Source: Bradyrhizobium sp. in8p8 (lineage in GTDB: Bacteria > Pseudomonadota > Alphaproteobacteria > Rhizobiales > Xanthobacteraceae). From it: 64,000 nucleotides of DNA. Where the stretch lies: contig NZ_AUGD01000002.1 of assembly GCF_000426845.1 (NCBI RefSeq), forward strand, positions 744,001-808,000, given 5' to 3'. Positions 49,906 through 59,641 of this stretch are shown piece by piece; the first letter of the stretch is position 1; every line of letters starts with the position of its first letter. The position numbers and the translations under genes were made by a program. The notes beneath the pieces are model-generated. The model had not been told where the DNA came from and ran no database searches. It worked only from the letters and a program-made list of their open reading frames with translations.

Positions 49906-51807
49906 TTAGATGGTGACCTGGGTTCCGACTTCAACCACCCGCCCGGTGGGAATCTGGAAGTAGTCGGTGGCATCGTTGGCGGACCGGCTCAGCGCGATGA
50001 ACAAATGGTCCTGCCACAGCGGCATGCCCGACTGCGCCGATGCCTTCAGCGACCTTCGCGACACGAAGAAGGATGTCGACATGATGTCGAATTGCCAGCC
50101 CTGCTTGCGCGCGATCGCAAGCGCCTTGGGCACGTTCGGCTGCTCCATATAGCCGAAGCGCAGACGGACCTTGGAGAACTTGTCGCTGATCTTCTCCATC
50201 CGGAACCGCTCCGACAGATCGACCCTCGGCGTGTGCGCGGTCTCGATGGTCAGGATCACGTTGTGCTCGTGCAGCACCTTGTTGTGCTTGAGATTGTGCA
50301 GAAGCGCGGTCGGTACGAAGGCGGGATCGCTGGTCAGGAACACCGCCGTGCCCTTGACGATATGCGGCGGCCGCTTCTCCAGGCTGCCGACCAGATCGTC
50401 CAGCGGCACCTCGATCCGTCGCGTCTTCTGGATCAGGATTCCGGACCCCTTGCGCCAAGTCCAGATCGTCCCTGCCATGACGACGCCGAACAGCAGCGGC
50501 ACCCAGGCGCCGTCGAGCAGCTTGAGCAGGTTGGCGCTGAAGAAGCTCAAATCGACGATCACGAAGGGCACGATCACGGCTGCGGCCGTTGCCGCGCGCC
50601 AGTTCCACAGCTTCCAGATCACGACGAAACCCATGATGCCGTCGACGACCATGGTGGTGGAGACGGCAATGCCGTAGGCCGAGGCCAGATTGCTGGGGGT
50701 GTGGAACAGCAGCACCAGCAGCATCACGCCGATCAGCAACAGGCGGTTGACGCGGGGCAGATAGATCTGGCCGGCGTGGGATTCGGAGGTGTAACGCACC
50801 TCGAAACGCGGCAAGAGACCGAGCTGCACGGCCTGATAGACCAGCGAATAGGCGCCCGTGATCACCGCTTGGCTCGCGATCACGGTTGCCGCCGTCGCAA
50901 GTCCGACCAGCGGCAGCACCAGGCTGTCGGGCACCATGCGGTAGAAGGAATGTTCGATCGCGCTGGGATCGGACAGCACGAGCGCCCCCTGCCCGAAATA
51001 GTTGATCAAGAGGGCCGGCAGCACGAAGAACATCCACGCCGACTGGATCGGCTTGCGCCCGAAATGGCCGAGATCGGCATAAAGCGCCTCGCCGCCGGTC
51101 ACCGCCAGAAACACGGCGCCAAGCGTGACGAGGCCGATGATGCCGTGCGACAGCACGAATTGCACCGCGTAATAGGGATTGATTGCCGCGAGCACGGTGG
51201 GGTCGTCGGCAATGTGCACTGCCCCCATCACCGCAATCACGGCGAACCAGACGACCATCACCGGCCCGAAGGCCGATGCGACCAGGGCGGTTCCCTTGCT
51301 CTGGACCGCGAACAGCAGCACCAGGATGAGGACGGTCAGCGGCACCACATAGTGCTCGAGCGCGGGCGTTGCCAGCTTGAGGCCCTGCACTGCCGACAGC
51401 ACCGAGATCGCCGGCGTGATCATGGAATCGCCGATGAACATGGAAGCGCCGACCACACCGAGCGCGAGCAGAACCCAGCTTCGTCGCCCGAGCGCGCGCT
51501 GGCCGAGCGCCATCAGCGACAGCGTGCCGCCCTCCCCGTTATTGTCGGCGCGCAGCAGCAGCAGCACGTATTTGGCGGTGACGACGATCAGCAGCGCCCA
51601 CAGAATCAGCGAGAGCACGCCCAGCACGATGACCCGCGACACCGGCTCGCCATGGGCCGCGCCCTTGACCGCCTCGTGGAATGCATAGAGCGGCGAGGTG
51701 CCGATATCCCCGAAGACGACGCCGATGCTCCCGAGCGTAAGGGCCCAAAAGCCTGTTTTGACCGGTTGCCCGTCCTGGGTCTCGGTCGATGTGATGCTCG
51801 CCGTCAT
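49906..51807 (-). CDS. kup: Potassium uptake transporter Kup (copy 2)
   Basis: Second KUP/HAK potassium transporter (633 aa), a paralogue of the gene downstream. Same opening block, here [14 protein letters not shown] (F for Y before G-D), about a dozen membrane helices, and a cytoplasmic tail ending in [14 protein letters not shown]. The two copies end almost identically. No ribosome site is seen before the ATG at 51807. Between the two genes are 137 bp with no clear terminator, so cotranscription is possible. Bradyrhizobium chromosomes often have several kup copies. Confidence 0.95.
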   Translation of the reverse strand: MTASITSTETQDGQPVKTGFWALTLGSIGVVFGDIGTSPLYAFHEAVKGAAHGEPVSRVIVLGVLSLILWALLIVVTAKYVLLLLRADNNGEGGTLSLMALGQRALGRRSWVLLALGVVGASMFIGDSMITPAISVLSAVQGLKLATPALEHYVVPLTVLILVLLFAVQSKGTALVASAFGPVMVVWFAVIAVMGAVHIADDPTVLAAINPYYAVQFVLSHGIIGLVTLGAVFLAVTGGEALYADLGHFGRKPIQSAWMFFVLPALLINYFGQGALVLSDPSAIEHSFYRMVPDSLVLPLVGLATAATVIASQAVITGAYSLVYQAVQLGLLPRFEVRYTSESHAGQIYLPRVNRLLLIGVMLLVLLFHTPSNLASAYGIAVSTTMVVDGIMGFVVIWKLWNWRAATAAAVIVPFVIVDLSFFSANLLKLLDGAWVPLLFGVVMAGTIWTWRKGSGILIQKTRRIEVPLDDLVGSLEKRPPHIVKGTAVFLTSDPAFVPTALLHNLKHNKVLHEHNVILTIETAHTPRVDLSERFRMEKISDKFSKVRLRFGYMEQPNVPKALAIARKQGWQFDIMSTSFFVSRRSLKASAQSGMPLWQDHLFIALSRSANDATDYFQIPTGRVVEVGTQVTI

Positions 51808-51980
51808 GGGGGTGAAAAACGCTTCCGTCCCTGAATTGATCCGGCGCCTTTTGACGCTTCCCGCGCGCGTGTCAATCGGCCCCCCACCTTAGCAGGCCTT
51901 GAGACGGATGCTGTGACGGTGCGGCCACGCTTGTCGCCCGCGCGACGACATGTCTCAGGTATAATCGTAGTGCAAGAGGG

Positions 51981-52811
51981 TCACGGCTTCAGATTGGGCG
52001 GCAGCGGCGGATCTTCACGCATCAGGGTGATGGTCACCCGACGGTTGGCAGCGAGCGAGGGATCGTCCGGAAACAGCGGCTGCGTATCCGCCTTGCCCGA
52101 GACGGCGAAGATGTGCGACGGCGGCAGGCCTTCGCGTTCGAGGATCTGTCGCACGGCGTTGGCGCGGTCTGCCGACAGGTCGAAGGCGCCGTAGTCGCTG
52201 CGGGTCGGCACGAATCCGGCCGCGGTGTGGCCGGTGATGGAAACCCGCAGCGGGGTGGCCTTGAGTGGGATCGCTAGCTTCTCGACCAGGCGCCGCGTGC
52301 GGTCGTAAGGCACCTTGGAGCCGTCGGCGAACATCGAGCGGCCGTCCTGGTCGACGATCTCGAGATTGAGGCCCTGCTTGGTTTCCTCGAACATGATGTG
52401 CTTGGACATCTCGGTCAGCTCCGGCATGTCCTGCAACGCCTGGCGCAGCGAGGCTGCGGCCAGGGCGAAATTGCGGTCGACCTTGATCTTGGCGCCGGAG
52501 GTCTTCTCGCGATCCTCCTGATCCGGCGTCGGCGTGTTGGACGAATCTTCGGGCTGGATGTGGTCGACGTTCTTGAGCCGCGGACGCGTCGGCAGGCCGT
52601 CGGATTCGACGATGCCCGAGTAGCGCGCTTCGGTCTGCACGCCGAACGCCTCGCGCATCGAGCCCGCGACGATCTTGAGCTTGTTGGCATCCTGTGTCGA
52701 GAACGCGACCAGCATCACGAAGAACGCCAGCAGCAGCGCCATCAGGTCGGCGAAGGTTACGAACCAGCCGTGGCCGCCGCCGTGAGCATCGCCGCGCTTT
52801 TTCTTGGCCAT
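51981..52811 (-). CDS. motB: Flagellar motor stator protein MotB
   Basis: Stator subunit (276 aa) that anchors to peptidoglycan and, with MotA, passes ions to drive flagellar rotation. The short basic N-terminus leads into one membrane helix with the ion-binding Asp22 (F-A-D-L-M-A-L-L-L-A-F-F). An extended plug and linker region (P-T-P-D-Q-E-D-R-E) follows, and the OmpA-like peptidoglycan-binding domain covers about residues 140-270 (S-I-T-G-H-T near 193, L-S-A-D-R-A-N-A-V near 212 and N-R-R-V-T-I near 257). It is 22 bp downstream of motA. No other flagellar genes are in the window. Confidence 0.93.
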   Translation of the reverse strand: MAKKKRGDAHGGGHGWFVTFADLMALLLAFFVMLVAFSTQDANKLKIVAGSMREAFGVQTEARYSGIVESDGLPTRPRLKNVDHIQPEDSSNTPTPDQEDREKTSGAKIKVDRNFALAAASLRQALQDMPELTEMSKHIMFEETKQGLNLEIVDQDGRSMFADGSKVPYDRTRRLVEKLAIPLKATPLRVSITGHTAAGFVPTRSDYGAFDLSADRANAVRQILEREGLPPSHIFAVSGKADTQPLFPDDPSLAANRRVTITLMREDPPLPPNLKP

Positions 52812-52833
52812 CTCTCAAATCCCGGCGGCGGCC

Positions 52834-53607
52834 TCAAGCCGGCACCGGCTCGCCTTCGGTGTGACGATGCTTCTCCGGCAGATAGGCCAGCAGCATTTCG
52901 CGCACGAGCGTTGGGCTCTTGGAGTCGCGGATCATCAGGATGCCGTCGATGATCAGGGTGCGGTTCGTCTCTTCGTCCAGCAGCTTGCCGTGCAGCTTGT
53001 CTGCGATCGGCAAGCAGATCAGGTTGGCGACGACGGCGCCGTAGAGCGTCGCCAGCAACGCGGTGGCCATGAACGGACCGAGCTTGGAAGGATCCGACAT
53101 GTTGGAGAACATCTGCACCATGCCAAGCAGCGTGCCGATCATGCCGAACGCCGGAGCGCAGTCACCGACGGCGCGATAGATCTTGCTGCCTTCGTCGAGG
53201 TGCATCAGGAAGTTGTCGCGGTCGCGCTCCAGATTGTCGCGAATGAAATCGAGATCGTAGCCGTCGGCGACGTAGCGGATGCCCTTGGCGAGGAACGGCT
53301 CGTCCGTCTCGACCTTTTCCAGTCCGACCGGGCCCTGCTTGCGGGCGATTTCGGCGATGCGGGCGAGCTCGTCGACGAGGTCGTGGGCCGAAAGGCGGCT
53401 CAGGGTAAAGGCAAACTTCGCGCCGAGCGGCACGCCGTGGATCATCGCAGACAGTGGAAAGCGGATCATTGTTGCGGCGAACGAGCCGCCGAAGATGACG
53501 ATGACGGCGTGGATGTCGTAAAACATCCCGAAGCTGCCGCCCATCAAGATCAGGGTCGACACCACAGTGGCGCCCGCCACCAAGCCGACAAGTGTTGCGA
53601 TATCCAT
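52834..53607 (-). CDS. motA: Flagellar motor stator protein MotA (PomA-like length)
   Basis: Four-helix stator subunit (257 aa, like the shorter MotA/PomA group). The helices are V-G-L-V-A-G-A-T-V-V-S-T-L-I-L and V-I-V-I-F-G-G-S-F-A-A-T in the first part, and G-M-I-G-T-L-L-G-M-V-Q-M-F and L-L-A-T-L-Y-G-A-V-V-A-N-L in the second, where the T-L-Y-G stretch lies along the ion path. The cytoplasmic loop carries charged residues for torque (R-A-V-G-D-C-A-P is the usual junction). The start M-D-I-A at 53607 has GGAG seven bases upstream. The pair motA-motB stands alone, as is common for Bradyrhizobium with two flagellar systems. Confidence 0.93.
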   Translation of the reverse strand: MDIATLVGLVAGATVVSTLILMGGSFGMFYDIHAVIVIFGGSFAATMIRFPLSAMIHGVPLGAKFAFTLSRLSAHDLVDELARIAEIARKQGPVGLEKVETDEPFLAKGIRYVADGYDLDFIRDNLERDRDNFLMHLDEGSKIYRAVGDCAPAFGMIGTLLGMVQMFSNMSDPSKLGPFMATALLATLYGAVVANLICLPIADKLHGKLLDEETNRTLIIDGILMIRDSKSPTLVREMLLAYLPEKHRHTEGEPVPA

Positions 53608-53908
53608 TACTGACTCCAACACGTACGCAACAACGGCTGTCCTGGCCGCTGACGCGGCCCAACCCGAACCGCATCGCAGGACCCTAGAGCCCCGCCCTTA
53701 AAGCCGCGTAAAGGTTAAGTCCGGACAGCGCGGCATCCGCCGCTGCGAACACCGCAATTGCCGTCCAGCGACAGGAATCTCAACACTTCGCTAACCATGC
53801 AGATAGCGTCGGCCCACGGTTCGGCTGCGGCCCTGCGCCACATCCGGAACGGGGGATGAATTGCTATTCTGAAGGCCGGTCGCATGCTGGATCGCCGGAG
53901 CCGTCGCG
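53608..53908. other. Intergenic region before motA and the small membrane protein
   Basis: About 300 bp between divergent genes. I see no gene, no clear sigma-28 promoter and no repeat in it. Confidence 0.6.
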
Positions 53909-54202
53909 ATGTTGACGCTGTTCAGTGTTCTTACTGCGCTGCCGGCGGTGCTGGCACTTCACCTGCTCGAACCGGAGCTCGTCCTGCCGGTCTTCAGCCT
54001 CGTGCTCTTTGCAGAGGCGGCTTTCGCCGTGATCTTGGCGCGCCTGATTCCCATCCCGGACAATGCGGACAGCATCACCCTGTTGGACCTCGCCGGCGGG
54101 TTCACCCTGATTGGATGCGCCGCAGCGATGTTCGGCGAGCCGGACCAGGCGGTCCTGTTTCTGACGGAACAAGGCGACCCGCGGCCGGCGTCGCGGCCGT
54201 AG
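53909..54202 (+). CDS. Small hydrophobic membrane protein
   Basis: Unrecognised 97-aa protein with two or three hydrophobic segments (L-T-L-F-S-V-L-T-A-L-P-A-V-L-A-L near the start, L-P-V-F-S-L-V-L-F-A-E-A-A-F-A-V-I in the middle, L-L-D-L-A-G-G-F-T-L-I-G near 65), so it is an inner-membrane protein. GGAG lies nine bases before the ATG. It stands alone, convergent with the RraA-like gene; no function is evident. Confidence 0.65.
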   Translation: MLTLFSVLTALPAVLALHLLEPELVLPVFSLVLFAEAAFAVILARLIPIPDNADSITLLDLAGGFTLIGCAAAMFGEPDQAVLFLTEQGDPRPASRP

Positions 54203-54287
54203 GTCGTCCCTGCCTGGAGCCTGATCTGAAAGAATGTGCAGCGGTTTCCGTTCCGACACACCCGATCGATCCTGATCTCATCACGCT

Positions 54288-55007
54288 TCAATGGATCTCC
54301 GCCGAGCGCTTCAGCGCGGCCTTCAGCTTCTCCAGAGAGAAGTCGGGGCTGCGGGCAATCTCCAGGATCGGCGTTTCACGGCGGCCGCAGAGCTCGGCAG
54401 CCTCGGGCAGCTTTGCCGCGACCTCGAGCGGGATCACGATGGCGCCGTGCTGGTCGGCATGGATCAGGTCGTCCGACCTCACGGTCATGCCGGCAACGCG
54501 CACCTCCCCGCCAAAATTCTCGGCATGCACCCAGGCGTGCGACGGGCCGATCGAGCCGGCCAGTGCCTGGAAGCCGGGCGCCCATTGCGGGATGTCTCGG
54601 ATCGAGCCGTCGGTGATGACGCCGAGGCAGCCGAGCGCCTTGTGCACGTTGCTCTGCACCTCGCCCCAGAACGCGCCATAGCCGACATCAGGACCGTCGA
54701 TGTCCTGGATCACCGAGATGCGCGGACCGTGCCCGGTGCCGACATACTCGTAATACTGGATGCGGCGCTTGGACTGCTCCTCGGCGGGAAGCGAGGATTT
54801 CAACACCGAACGGATGGTCACCGTGCGGGCATATCCGACGATCGGCGGCAAATCGGGGAACGGACAGACCAGTTGCTTGGTGGTGTAGCCGATCAACCGT
54901 CGCTCGGGCGCCACGATCTCCATGGCATTGCAGATCGTCGGCGTATCGTAGCGGCCCAGTGCCTCGAGGACGGAAGCGGGCAGCGGCCCGGTCGCGGTAT
55001 CAGTCAC
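54288..55007 (-). CDS. RraA-like protein (aldolase fold)
   Basis: Protein of 239 aa with the RraA/HMG-aldolase fold. Family features are D-T-P-T-I-C-N-A-M near residue 20, V-G-Y-A-R-T-V-T near 57, A-F-W-G-E-V-Q-S-N near 111, the block G-V-I-T-D-G-S-I-R-D near 129-138 that holds the metal site, and D-D-L-I-H-A-D-Q-H-G-A near 178. Members may be oxaloacetate decarboxylases or aldolases; the RNase E inhibitor role is limited to a few. Start is GTG with GGGAGAG seven bases upstream. It is a lone gene and differs clearly from the operon-bound LigK at 7846. Confidence 0.85.
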   Translation of the reverse strand: MTDTATGPLPASVLEALGRYDTPTICNAMEIVAPERRLIGYTTKQLVCPFPDLPPIVGYARTVTIRSVLKSSLPAEEQSKRRIQYYEYVGTGHGPRISVIQDIDGPDVGYGAFWGEVQSNVHKALGCLGVITDGSIRDIPQWAPGFQALAGSIGPSHAWVHAENFGGEVRVAGMTVRSDDLIHADQHGAIVIPLEVAAKLPEAAELCGRRETPILEIARSPDFSLEKLKAALKRSAEIH

Positions 55008-55130
55008 GGCGTTCTCTCCCAGATTGGCGGCGATTGATTGCGCGATGCCGCCGTCACACGGGCGATATAGCCGAGATCGGGCTCCGACCCAACTCAGGCA
55101 GGCCTCATGGCAGATATCCGCGAAGAACGC

Positions 55131-56012
55131 TCAGTGCAGCCGACCGGGCCGGTCGTCATCCTGCGGCGGCTCCGACAGGTTCGACAGCGTCGGCGCAGAA
55201 GGAGGTGACGAGACTTCCCCTTCCGCAGGCGCGGCGGCTTGCAGCGCGCGCGCCTGGTCGCGGTAGGATTTGTAGCCGAGCGGCAGGCAGAGCAGATAAA
55301 GCACCGTGCCAATCGACAGCACATGCCAGGGATAGGCAATCAGGAGCGCGATGAAAACGATCACGGCGACGAACGCGGGCAGCACCAGCTCCGGCGGCAC
55401 GCGCATGCGCTTGGTCTTGCCGGAGAATACCGGCAGGCGCGACACCATCAGAAAGGCGATCAGAAGCGTATAGGCCGCCGTCACCGCCACAGGGGTGCGG
55501 CCGAGATCGAGGAACGCGATGTAGATCGGCAGAAGCACCGTGATTGCGCCGGCCGGCGCCGGCACGCCGGTAAAGAAATTGGCCGCGAAGGCCGGCTTGT
55601 TCGGATCATCCATGGTGGCGTTGAAGCGCGCGAGACGCAGGCCGCCGGAGATTGCGAATACCATCGCAGCGATCCAGCCGGCATTGCCGAGCTCGTGCAG
55701 CTGCCAGAAATACAGCATCAGGCCGGGCGCCACGCCGAAATTGACGAAATCCGCGAGGCTGTCGAGTTCGGCGCCGAACTTGGACTGCCCCTTGATCATG
55801 CGGGCGATGCGGCCGTCGATGCCGTCGAGCGCCGCGGCGAACACGATGGCGTAGACGGCGAGCGACATCCGCCCCTCGATCGACAGGCGGATCGAGGTCA
55901 GGCCGGCGCAAATCGCCAGCAGGGTGATGACGTTGGGGACCAGCATCCGCACCGGGATCGGTCGGAACCGCCGGCGGCGTGCATCGGGATATTTGAAGTC
56001 ATAGGGCGTCAT
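55131..56012 (-). CDS. pssA: CDP-diacylglycerol-serine O-phosphatidyltransferase
   Basis: Makes phosphatidylserine from CDP-diacylglycerol and serine (293 aa). The CDP-alcohol phosphotransferase signature is D-G-I-D-G-R-I-A-R-M-I-K-G-Q-S-K-F-G-A-E near 63-83, followed by L-D-S-L-A-D. About eight membrane segments are present. The C-terminal 40 residues are Pro/Ser/Asp-rich and disordered. GAGG is five bases before the ATG. It lies 79 bp after psd, the next enzyme of the phosphatidylethanolamine route, on the same strand. Confidence 0.93.
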   Translation of the reverse strand: MTPYDFKYPDARRRRFRPIPVRMLVPNVITLLAICAGLTSIRLSIEGRMSLAVYAIVFAAALDGIDGRIARMIKGQSKFGAELDSLADFVNFGVAPGLMLYFWQLHELGNAGWIAAMVFAISGGLRLARFNATMDDPNKPAFAANFFTGVPAPAGAITVLLPIYIAFLDLGRTPVAVTAAYTLLIAFLMVSRLPVFSGKTKRMRVPPELVLPAFVAVIVFIALLIAYPWHVLSIGTVLYLLCLPLGYKSYRDQARALQAAAPAEGEVSSPPSAPTLSNLSEPPQDDDRPGRLH

Positions 56013-56091
56013 TGCTCACCTCGAGCGAGATATAGCAAGTCACGCCTCCCTCCGCCATTGCGGCGGAAGGCCTGCAAGCACCGACTATCGG

Positions 56092-56790
56092 TCAATTGGT
56101 GCGGTAGACCCGGCTCGGGTCGTCGCCGGCAAGGTCGGCCAGGATCGTCTCTCCGGCAATCGCGGTCTGCCCTTCCGAGACCAGCGCCTTGGTGCCCACG
56201 GGCAAATAGACGTCGAGGCGCGAGCCGAAGCGGATCAGGCCGAAGCGCTCGCCGGCGCCGATCGACTGTCCCTCCTTGACGAAGCAGACGATGCGCTTGG
56301 CGACGAGGCCGGCGATCTGGACAACGCCGATCCGCGCCGTCGGCGTCGTGATCACCAGCGAGTTGCGCTCATTATCCTCGCTCGCCTTGTCGAGCTCGGC
56401 GTTGATGAAGAGACCCGGACGGTACGCGATGCGGTCCACCCTGCCAGCTACGGGCGCGCGATTGACGTGGCAATTGAACACGCTCATGAACACCGAAATG
56501 CGCGGCAACGGCCGGTCGCCGAGGCCGAGTTCGGCCGGCGGCAGCGCCATGGTGATCATCGAGACGCGGCCGTCGGCGGGCGAAACAACCAGCCCTTCAC
56601 GGACGGGTGTCACGCGGACGGGGTCGCGGAAGAACAGCGCGCACCAAACGGTGAGGATCGTGCCGATCCACCCCAATGGCGACCACAGCCAGAACAGGAG
56701 CAGGCTTGCCAGCGCAAAGCCACCGATGAAGGGATAGCCCTCCTTGTGGATCGGCGGGATCTGACGCTGGATCGAATCGAGAATGGACAT
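56092..56790 (-). CDS. psd: Phosphatidylserine decarboxylase proenzyme
   Basis: Short-type Psd (232 aa) that turns phosphatidylserine into phosphatidylethanolamine. It cleaves itself to form a pyruvoyl group at the G-S of R-F-G-S-R near residue 200. Two hydrophobic helices near the N-terminus ([12 protein letters not shown]) anchor it. Conserved parts are S-P-A-D-G-R-V near 69 and [11 protein letters not shown] near 98. It precedes pssA in one operon, and the Atm1-type exporter gene starts upstream on the same strand after 77 bp. Confidence 0.93.
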   Translation of the reverse strand: MSILDSIQRQIPPIHKEGYPFIGGFALASLLLFWLWSPLGWIGTILTVWCALFFRDPVRVTPVREGLVVSPADGRVSMITMALPPAELGLGDRPLPRISVFMSVFNCHVNRAPVAGRVDRIAYRPGLFINAELDKASEDNERNSLVITTPTARIGVVQIAGLVAKRIVCFVKEGQSIGAGERFGLIRFGSRLDVYLPVGTKALVSEGQTAIAGETILADLAGDDPSRVYRTN

Positions 56791-56867
56791 CGCTATCTGC
56801 CGGTCGGAGTTTAATGGCGGGTCGTCGCGCGCGCTTGTTTAGGCCAGACTTGGGACCCGAGACAAGA

Positions 56868-58826
56868 TCACTCCACCGCCGCAGGCCTCGTCAGGACATC
56901 ATCGACCGGCGGCGGCTGCCGGTTGGGTGCCTCGCTGCTGTCAGCCATCCTGGCCAGCTTCTCGCGCGCCGCCTCGGCCTCGCGCTGCCTGTTCCACATG
57001 CTCGCATAGAGACCGCCCTGCGCCAGCAGCTTCGCGTGGGTGCCGCGCTCGGCGATGCGTCCCTGATCCAACACGATGATCTCGTCGGCGCCGACGATGG
57101 TCGAAAGACGGTGCGCGATCACCAGCGAGGTGCGGTTCTTTGCCACGCGGTCGAGCGCACCCTGGATCTCGTGCTCGGTGTGGGTGTCGAGCGCCGATGT
57201 CGCCTCGTCCAGCACCAGGATCGGCGGCGCCTTGAGCACCGTGCGCGCGATCGCGACGCGCTGCTTCTCGCCGCCTGACAGCTTCAGGCCGCGCTCGCCC
57301 ACCTGGGTCTCGTAACCCTTCGGCGCCATGCGGATGAAATGATCGATCTGCGCCAGCCGCGCCGCTTCCTCGACTTCGGCATCGCTGGCGTCCCAGCGAC
57401 CGTAGCGGATGTTGTAGCGGATGGTGTCGTTGAACAGCACGGTGTCCTGCGGCACCATGCCGATCGATGCGCGCAGGCTCGCCTGCGTGACGTCGCGGAT
57501 GTCCTGGCCGTCAATCAGGATCTTGCCGCCGGAGACGTCATACAGCCGGAACAGGAGGCGCGAGATCGTCGACTTGCCCGCACCGGACGGGCCGACGATC
57601 GCGATCGTCTTGCCGGCCGGCACCTCGAAGCTGATCCCTTTCAGGATCGGCCGCGACGGCTCATAGGCAAAGCGCACGTCCTCGAAGCGCACCGTGCCGG
57701 CGGAGATGACCAGCGGCTTCGCGTCAGGCGCATCCTTGATCTCGGCCTCGCGCCCCAGCACACTGAACATCTTCTCGATGTCGATGATCGCCTGCTTGAT
57801 CTCGCGATAGACCATGCCCATGAAGTTGAGGGGCTGGTAGAGCTGGATCATCATGGCGTTGACCAGCACGAAATCGCCGACCGTGTTGGTACCATTGCGC
57901 ACGCCCATCGCGCACATCAGCATGGTCGCGGTCAGGCCCAGCGTGAAGATCACTGCCTGCCCGGTATTGAGCACCGCGAGCGAAGTATAGGTGCGGACGC
58001 TCGCCTCTTCGTAGCGCTCGACCGATTTGTCATAGCGTTGCGCCTCGCGCGCCTCGGCGCTGAAATACTTCACGGTCTCGTAGTTGAGCAGCGAGTCGAT
58101 CGCCTTGGTGTTCGCCTCGGTGTCGGAATCGTTCATCTTGCGGCGGATGCCGATCCGCCACTCGGTCGCGATGTAGGTGTAGTACATATAGAGCGTGACC
58201 GTGATCAGCGTGGCGACCACGTAACGCCAGTCGAATTGCCAGAGCAGCACGGCCAGCAGCAGCGAGACCTCGACGATGGTCGGGATCAGTTGCAGGATCA
58301 CCATGCGCACGATGACCTCGATGCCCTCGCGGCCGCGCTCCAGCACGCGCGTCAGGCCGCCGGTCTTGCGTTCGAGGTGGAAGCGCAGCGACAGCTCGTG
58401 CATGTGGATGAAGGTGAGGGTCGCAAGCTTGCGCACAGCATGCATGGCGACACGGGCGAAGATGCCGTCGCGCCATTGCGTCAGCACGGCCATCAGGATG
58501 CGCATCACGCCGTAGCTCGCGGTGAGCAGCAGCGGCGAGGCAATCACCCAGAGATGCCAGTTGTCGGCCGCGACCGGCGCGGTATTGGCGCCGGTCAGCG
58601 CATCCGTCGCCCACTTGAAGCTGAATGGCACCGCGAGCGTGATCAGCTTGGCGGCGAGCAGCAGCACCAGCGACCAGACCACCCGCATCTTCAGATCGAC
58701 GCGATCGCCCGGCCAGATATAGGGCCACAGATGCGCCAGCGTGCCCATTAGCGTGCCTCCGGCCTGCGGTCCTCCGGCAGGAGGATCAGGAACGTTGGCG
58801 CCGTCGAACGATTGAGGTTGGTCCAT
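56868..58826 (-). CDS. ABC exporter, Atm1/ABCB7-like
   Basis: Half-size exporter (652 aa): six membrane helices in residues 45-330, then the nucleotide-binding domain. Walker A G-P-S-G-A-G-K-S-T near 425, signature L-S-G-G-E-K-Q-R-V near 525, Walker B I-L-V-L-D-E-A-T near 546, switch His in I-A-H-R-L-S. The closest group is Atm1/ABCB7, which exports glutathione-linked sulfur species or metal conjugates in alphaproteobacteria and mitochondria. The membrane part keeps the R-x-x-K-T-G-G-L-T-R-V-L-E-R-G block typical of this group. ATG at 58826 is preferred over the TTG one codon upstream. It lies upstream of psd. Confidence 0.9.
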   Translation of the reverse strand: MDQPQSFDGANVPDPPAGGPQAGGTLMGTLAHLWPYIWPGDRVDLKMRVVWSLVLLLAAKLITLAVPFSFKWATDALTGANTAPVAADNWHLWVIASPLLLTASYGVMRILMAVLTQWRDGIFARVAMHAVRKLATLTFIHMHELSLRFHLERKTGGLTRVLERGREGIEVIVRMVILQLIPTIVEVSLLLAVLLWQFDWRYVVATLITVTLYMYYTYIATEWRIGIRRKMNDSDTEANTKAIDSLLNYETVKYFSAEAREAQRYDKSVERYEEASVRTYTSLAVLNTGQAVIFTLGLTATMLMCAMGVRNGTNTVGDFVLVNAMMIQLYQPLNFMGMVYREIKQAIIDIEKMFSVLGREAEIKDAPDAKPLVISAGTVRFEDVRFAYEPSRPILKGISFEVPAGKTIAIVGPSGAGKSTISRLLFRLYDVSGGKILIDGQDIRDVTQASLRASIGMVPQDTVLFNDTIRYNIRYGRWDASDAEVEEAARLAQIDHFIRMAPKGYETQVGERGLKLSGGEKQRVAIARTVLKAPPILVLDEATSALDTHTEHEIQGALDRVAKNRTSLVIAHRLSTIVGADEIIVLDQGRIAERGTHAKLLAQGGLYASMWNRQREAEAAREKLARMADSSEAPNRQPPPVDDVLTRPAAVE

Positions 58827-59018
58827 CAAGATGCCTGACAGCCCGCCGGGTGCGGGCGCAACTGCGATTTGCGATTTTCGTCCGTCATATAGAGCCTTCC
58901 TGATGCCAACGCACCCCGCCAGATGGCGAATTCTCGATTGTTCATCGTCATTTACCGGTAGGTTTCCGGGAGTATCGAATCACCGATTGGGCTTGACGCC
59001 TCTTCGCTGCAATGCATC

Positions 59019-59633
59019 ATGGTATCAATGAGCACGATCAAAACCGTCTGCGTCTATTGCGGCTCCGGCCCTGGAACCAATCCCAACTTCATCGAAGCGG
59101 CGAAGGCGCTCGGCAAAGCGCTGGCGGAAAGCAAGATCCGCCTCGTTTATGGCGGCGGCTCGCTGGGCCTGATGGGTGCGGTCGCAACCTCCGTGCTGGA
59201 TCACGGCGGCACCGTTACCGGCATCATTCCCGACTTTCTGCGGATGCGGGAGAACGCGCTGACTCGCGTGCAGGAAATGGTCGTCACGCCCGACATGCAC
59301 GAACGCAAGCGGTTGATGTTCGAGCGCTCGGATGCCTTCGTCGCTTTGCCCGGCGGGCTCGGCACGCTGGAGGAGCTGGTCGAGCAGCTGACCTGGCAGC
59401 AGCTCGGCCGTCACGCCAAGCCCGTGCTGCTCGCCAATGTCGACGGCTTCTGGGAGCCGTTATTCTCCCTGGTCGCGCACATGCGCGAAACCCAGTTCAT
59501 CCGGGCCGGCCTGTCCGTCGATATCCTGAAGGCGGACAAGATCGAGGAGATCATTCCGCGGCTGCGCGCCGCGGCTGCACAGATTCCCGACAGCGAGCAG
59601 GATCTCGCACCCGACGTGGCGCGGCGGCTGTAG
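59019..59633 (+). CDS. LOG-family protein (cytokinin riboside 5'-monophosphate phosphoribohydrolase-like)
   Basis: Rossmann-like protein (204 aa) of the LOG family (TIGR00730 group). The nucleotide site is Y-G-G-G-S-L-G-L-M-G near residue 45 and the catalytic motif P-G-G-L-G-T-L-E-E near 112-120, with M-H-E-R-K near 93. LOG releases the free base from cytokinin or purine ribotides; for a plant-associated bacterium this could be cytokinin activation, but such genes are also general housekeeping. Start is 59019, with a second ATG at 59028 equally possible; no ribosome site is clear. It is convergent with the VOC gene. Confidence 0.9.
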   Translation: MVSMSTIKTVCVYCGSGPGTNPNFIEAAKALGKALAESKIRLVYGGGSLGLMGAVATSVLDHGGTVTGIIPDFLRMRENALTRVQEMVVTPDMHERKRLMFERSDAFVALPGGLGTLEELVEQLTWQQLGRHAKPVLLANVDGFWEPLFSLVAHMRETQFIRAGLSVDILKADKIEEIIPRLRAAAAQIPDSEQDLAPDVARRL

Positions 59634-59641
59634 CTCGCCTG

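Noticed and set aside
49678..51834. Plus-strand frame of about 718 codons across the second kup gene
   Set aside because: Antisense shadow of kup: no hydrophobic segments, extreme His/Arg/Asp content and no credible start.
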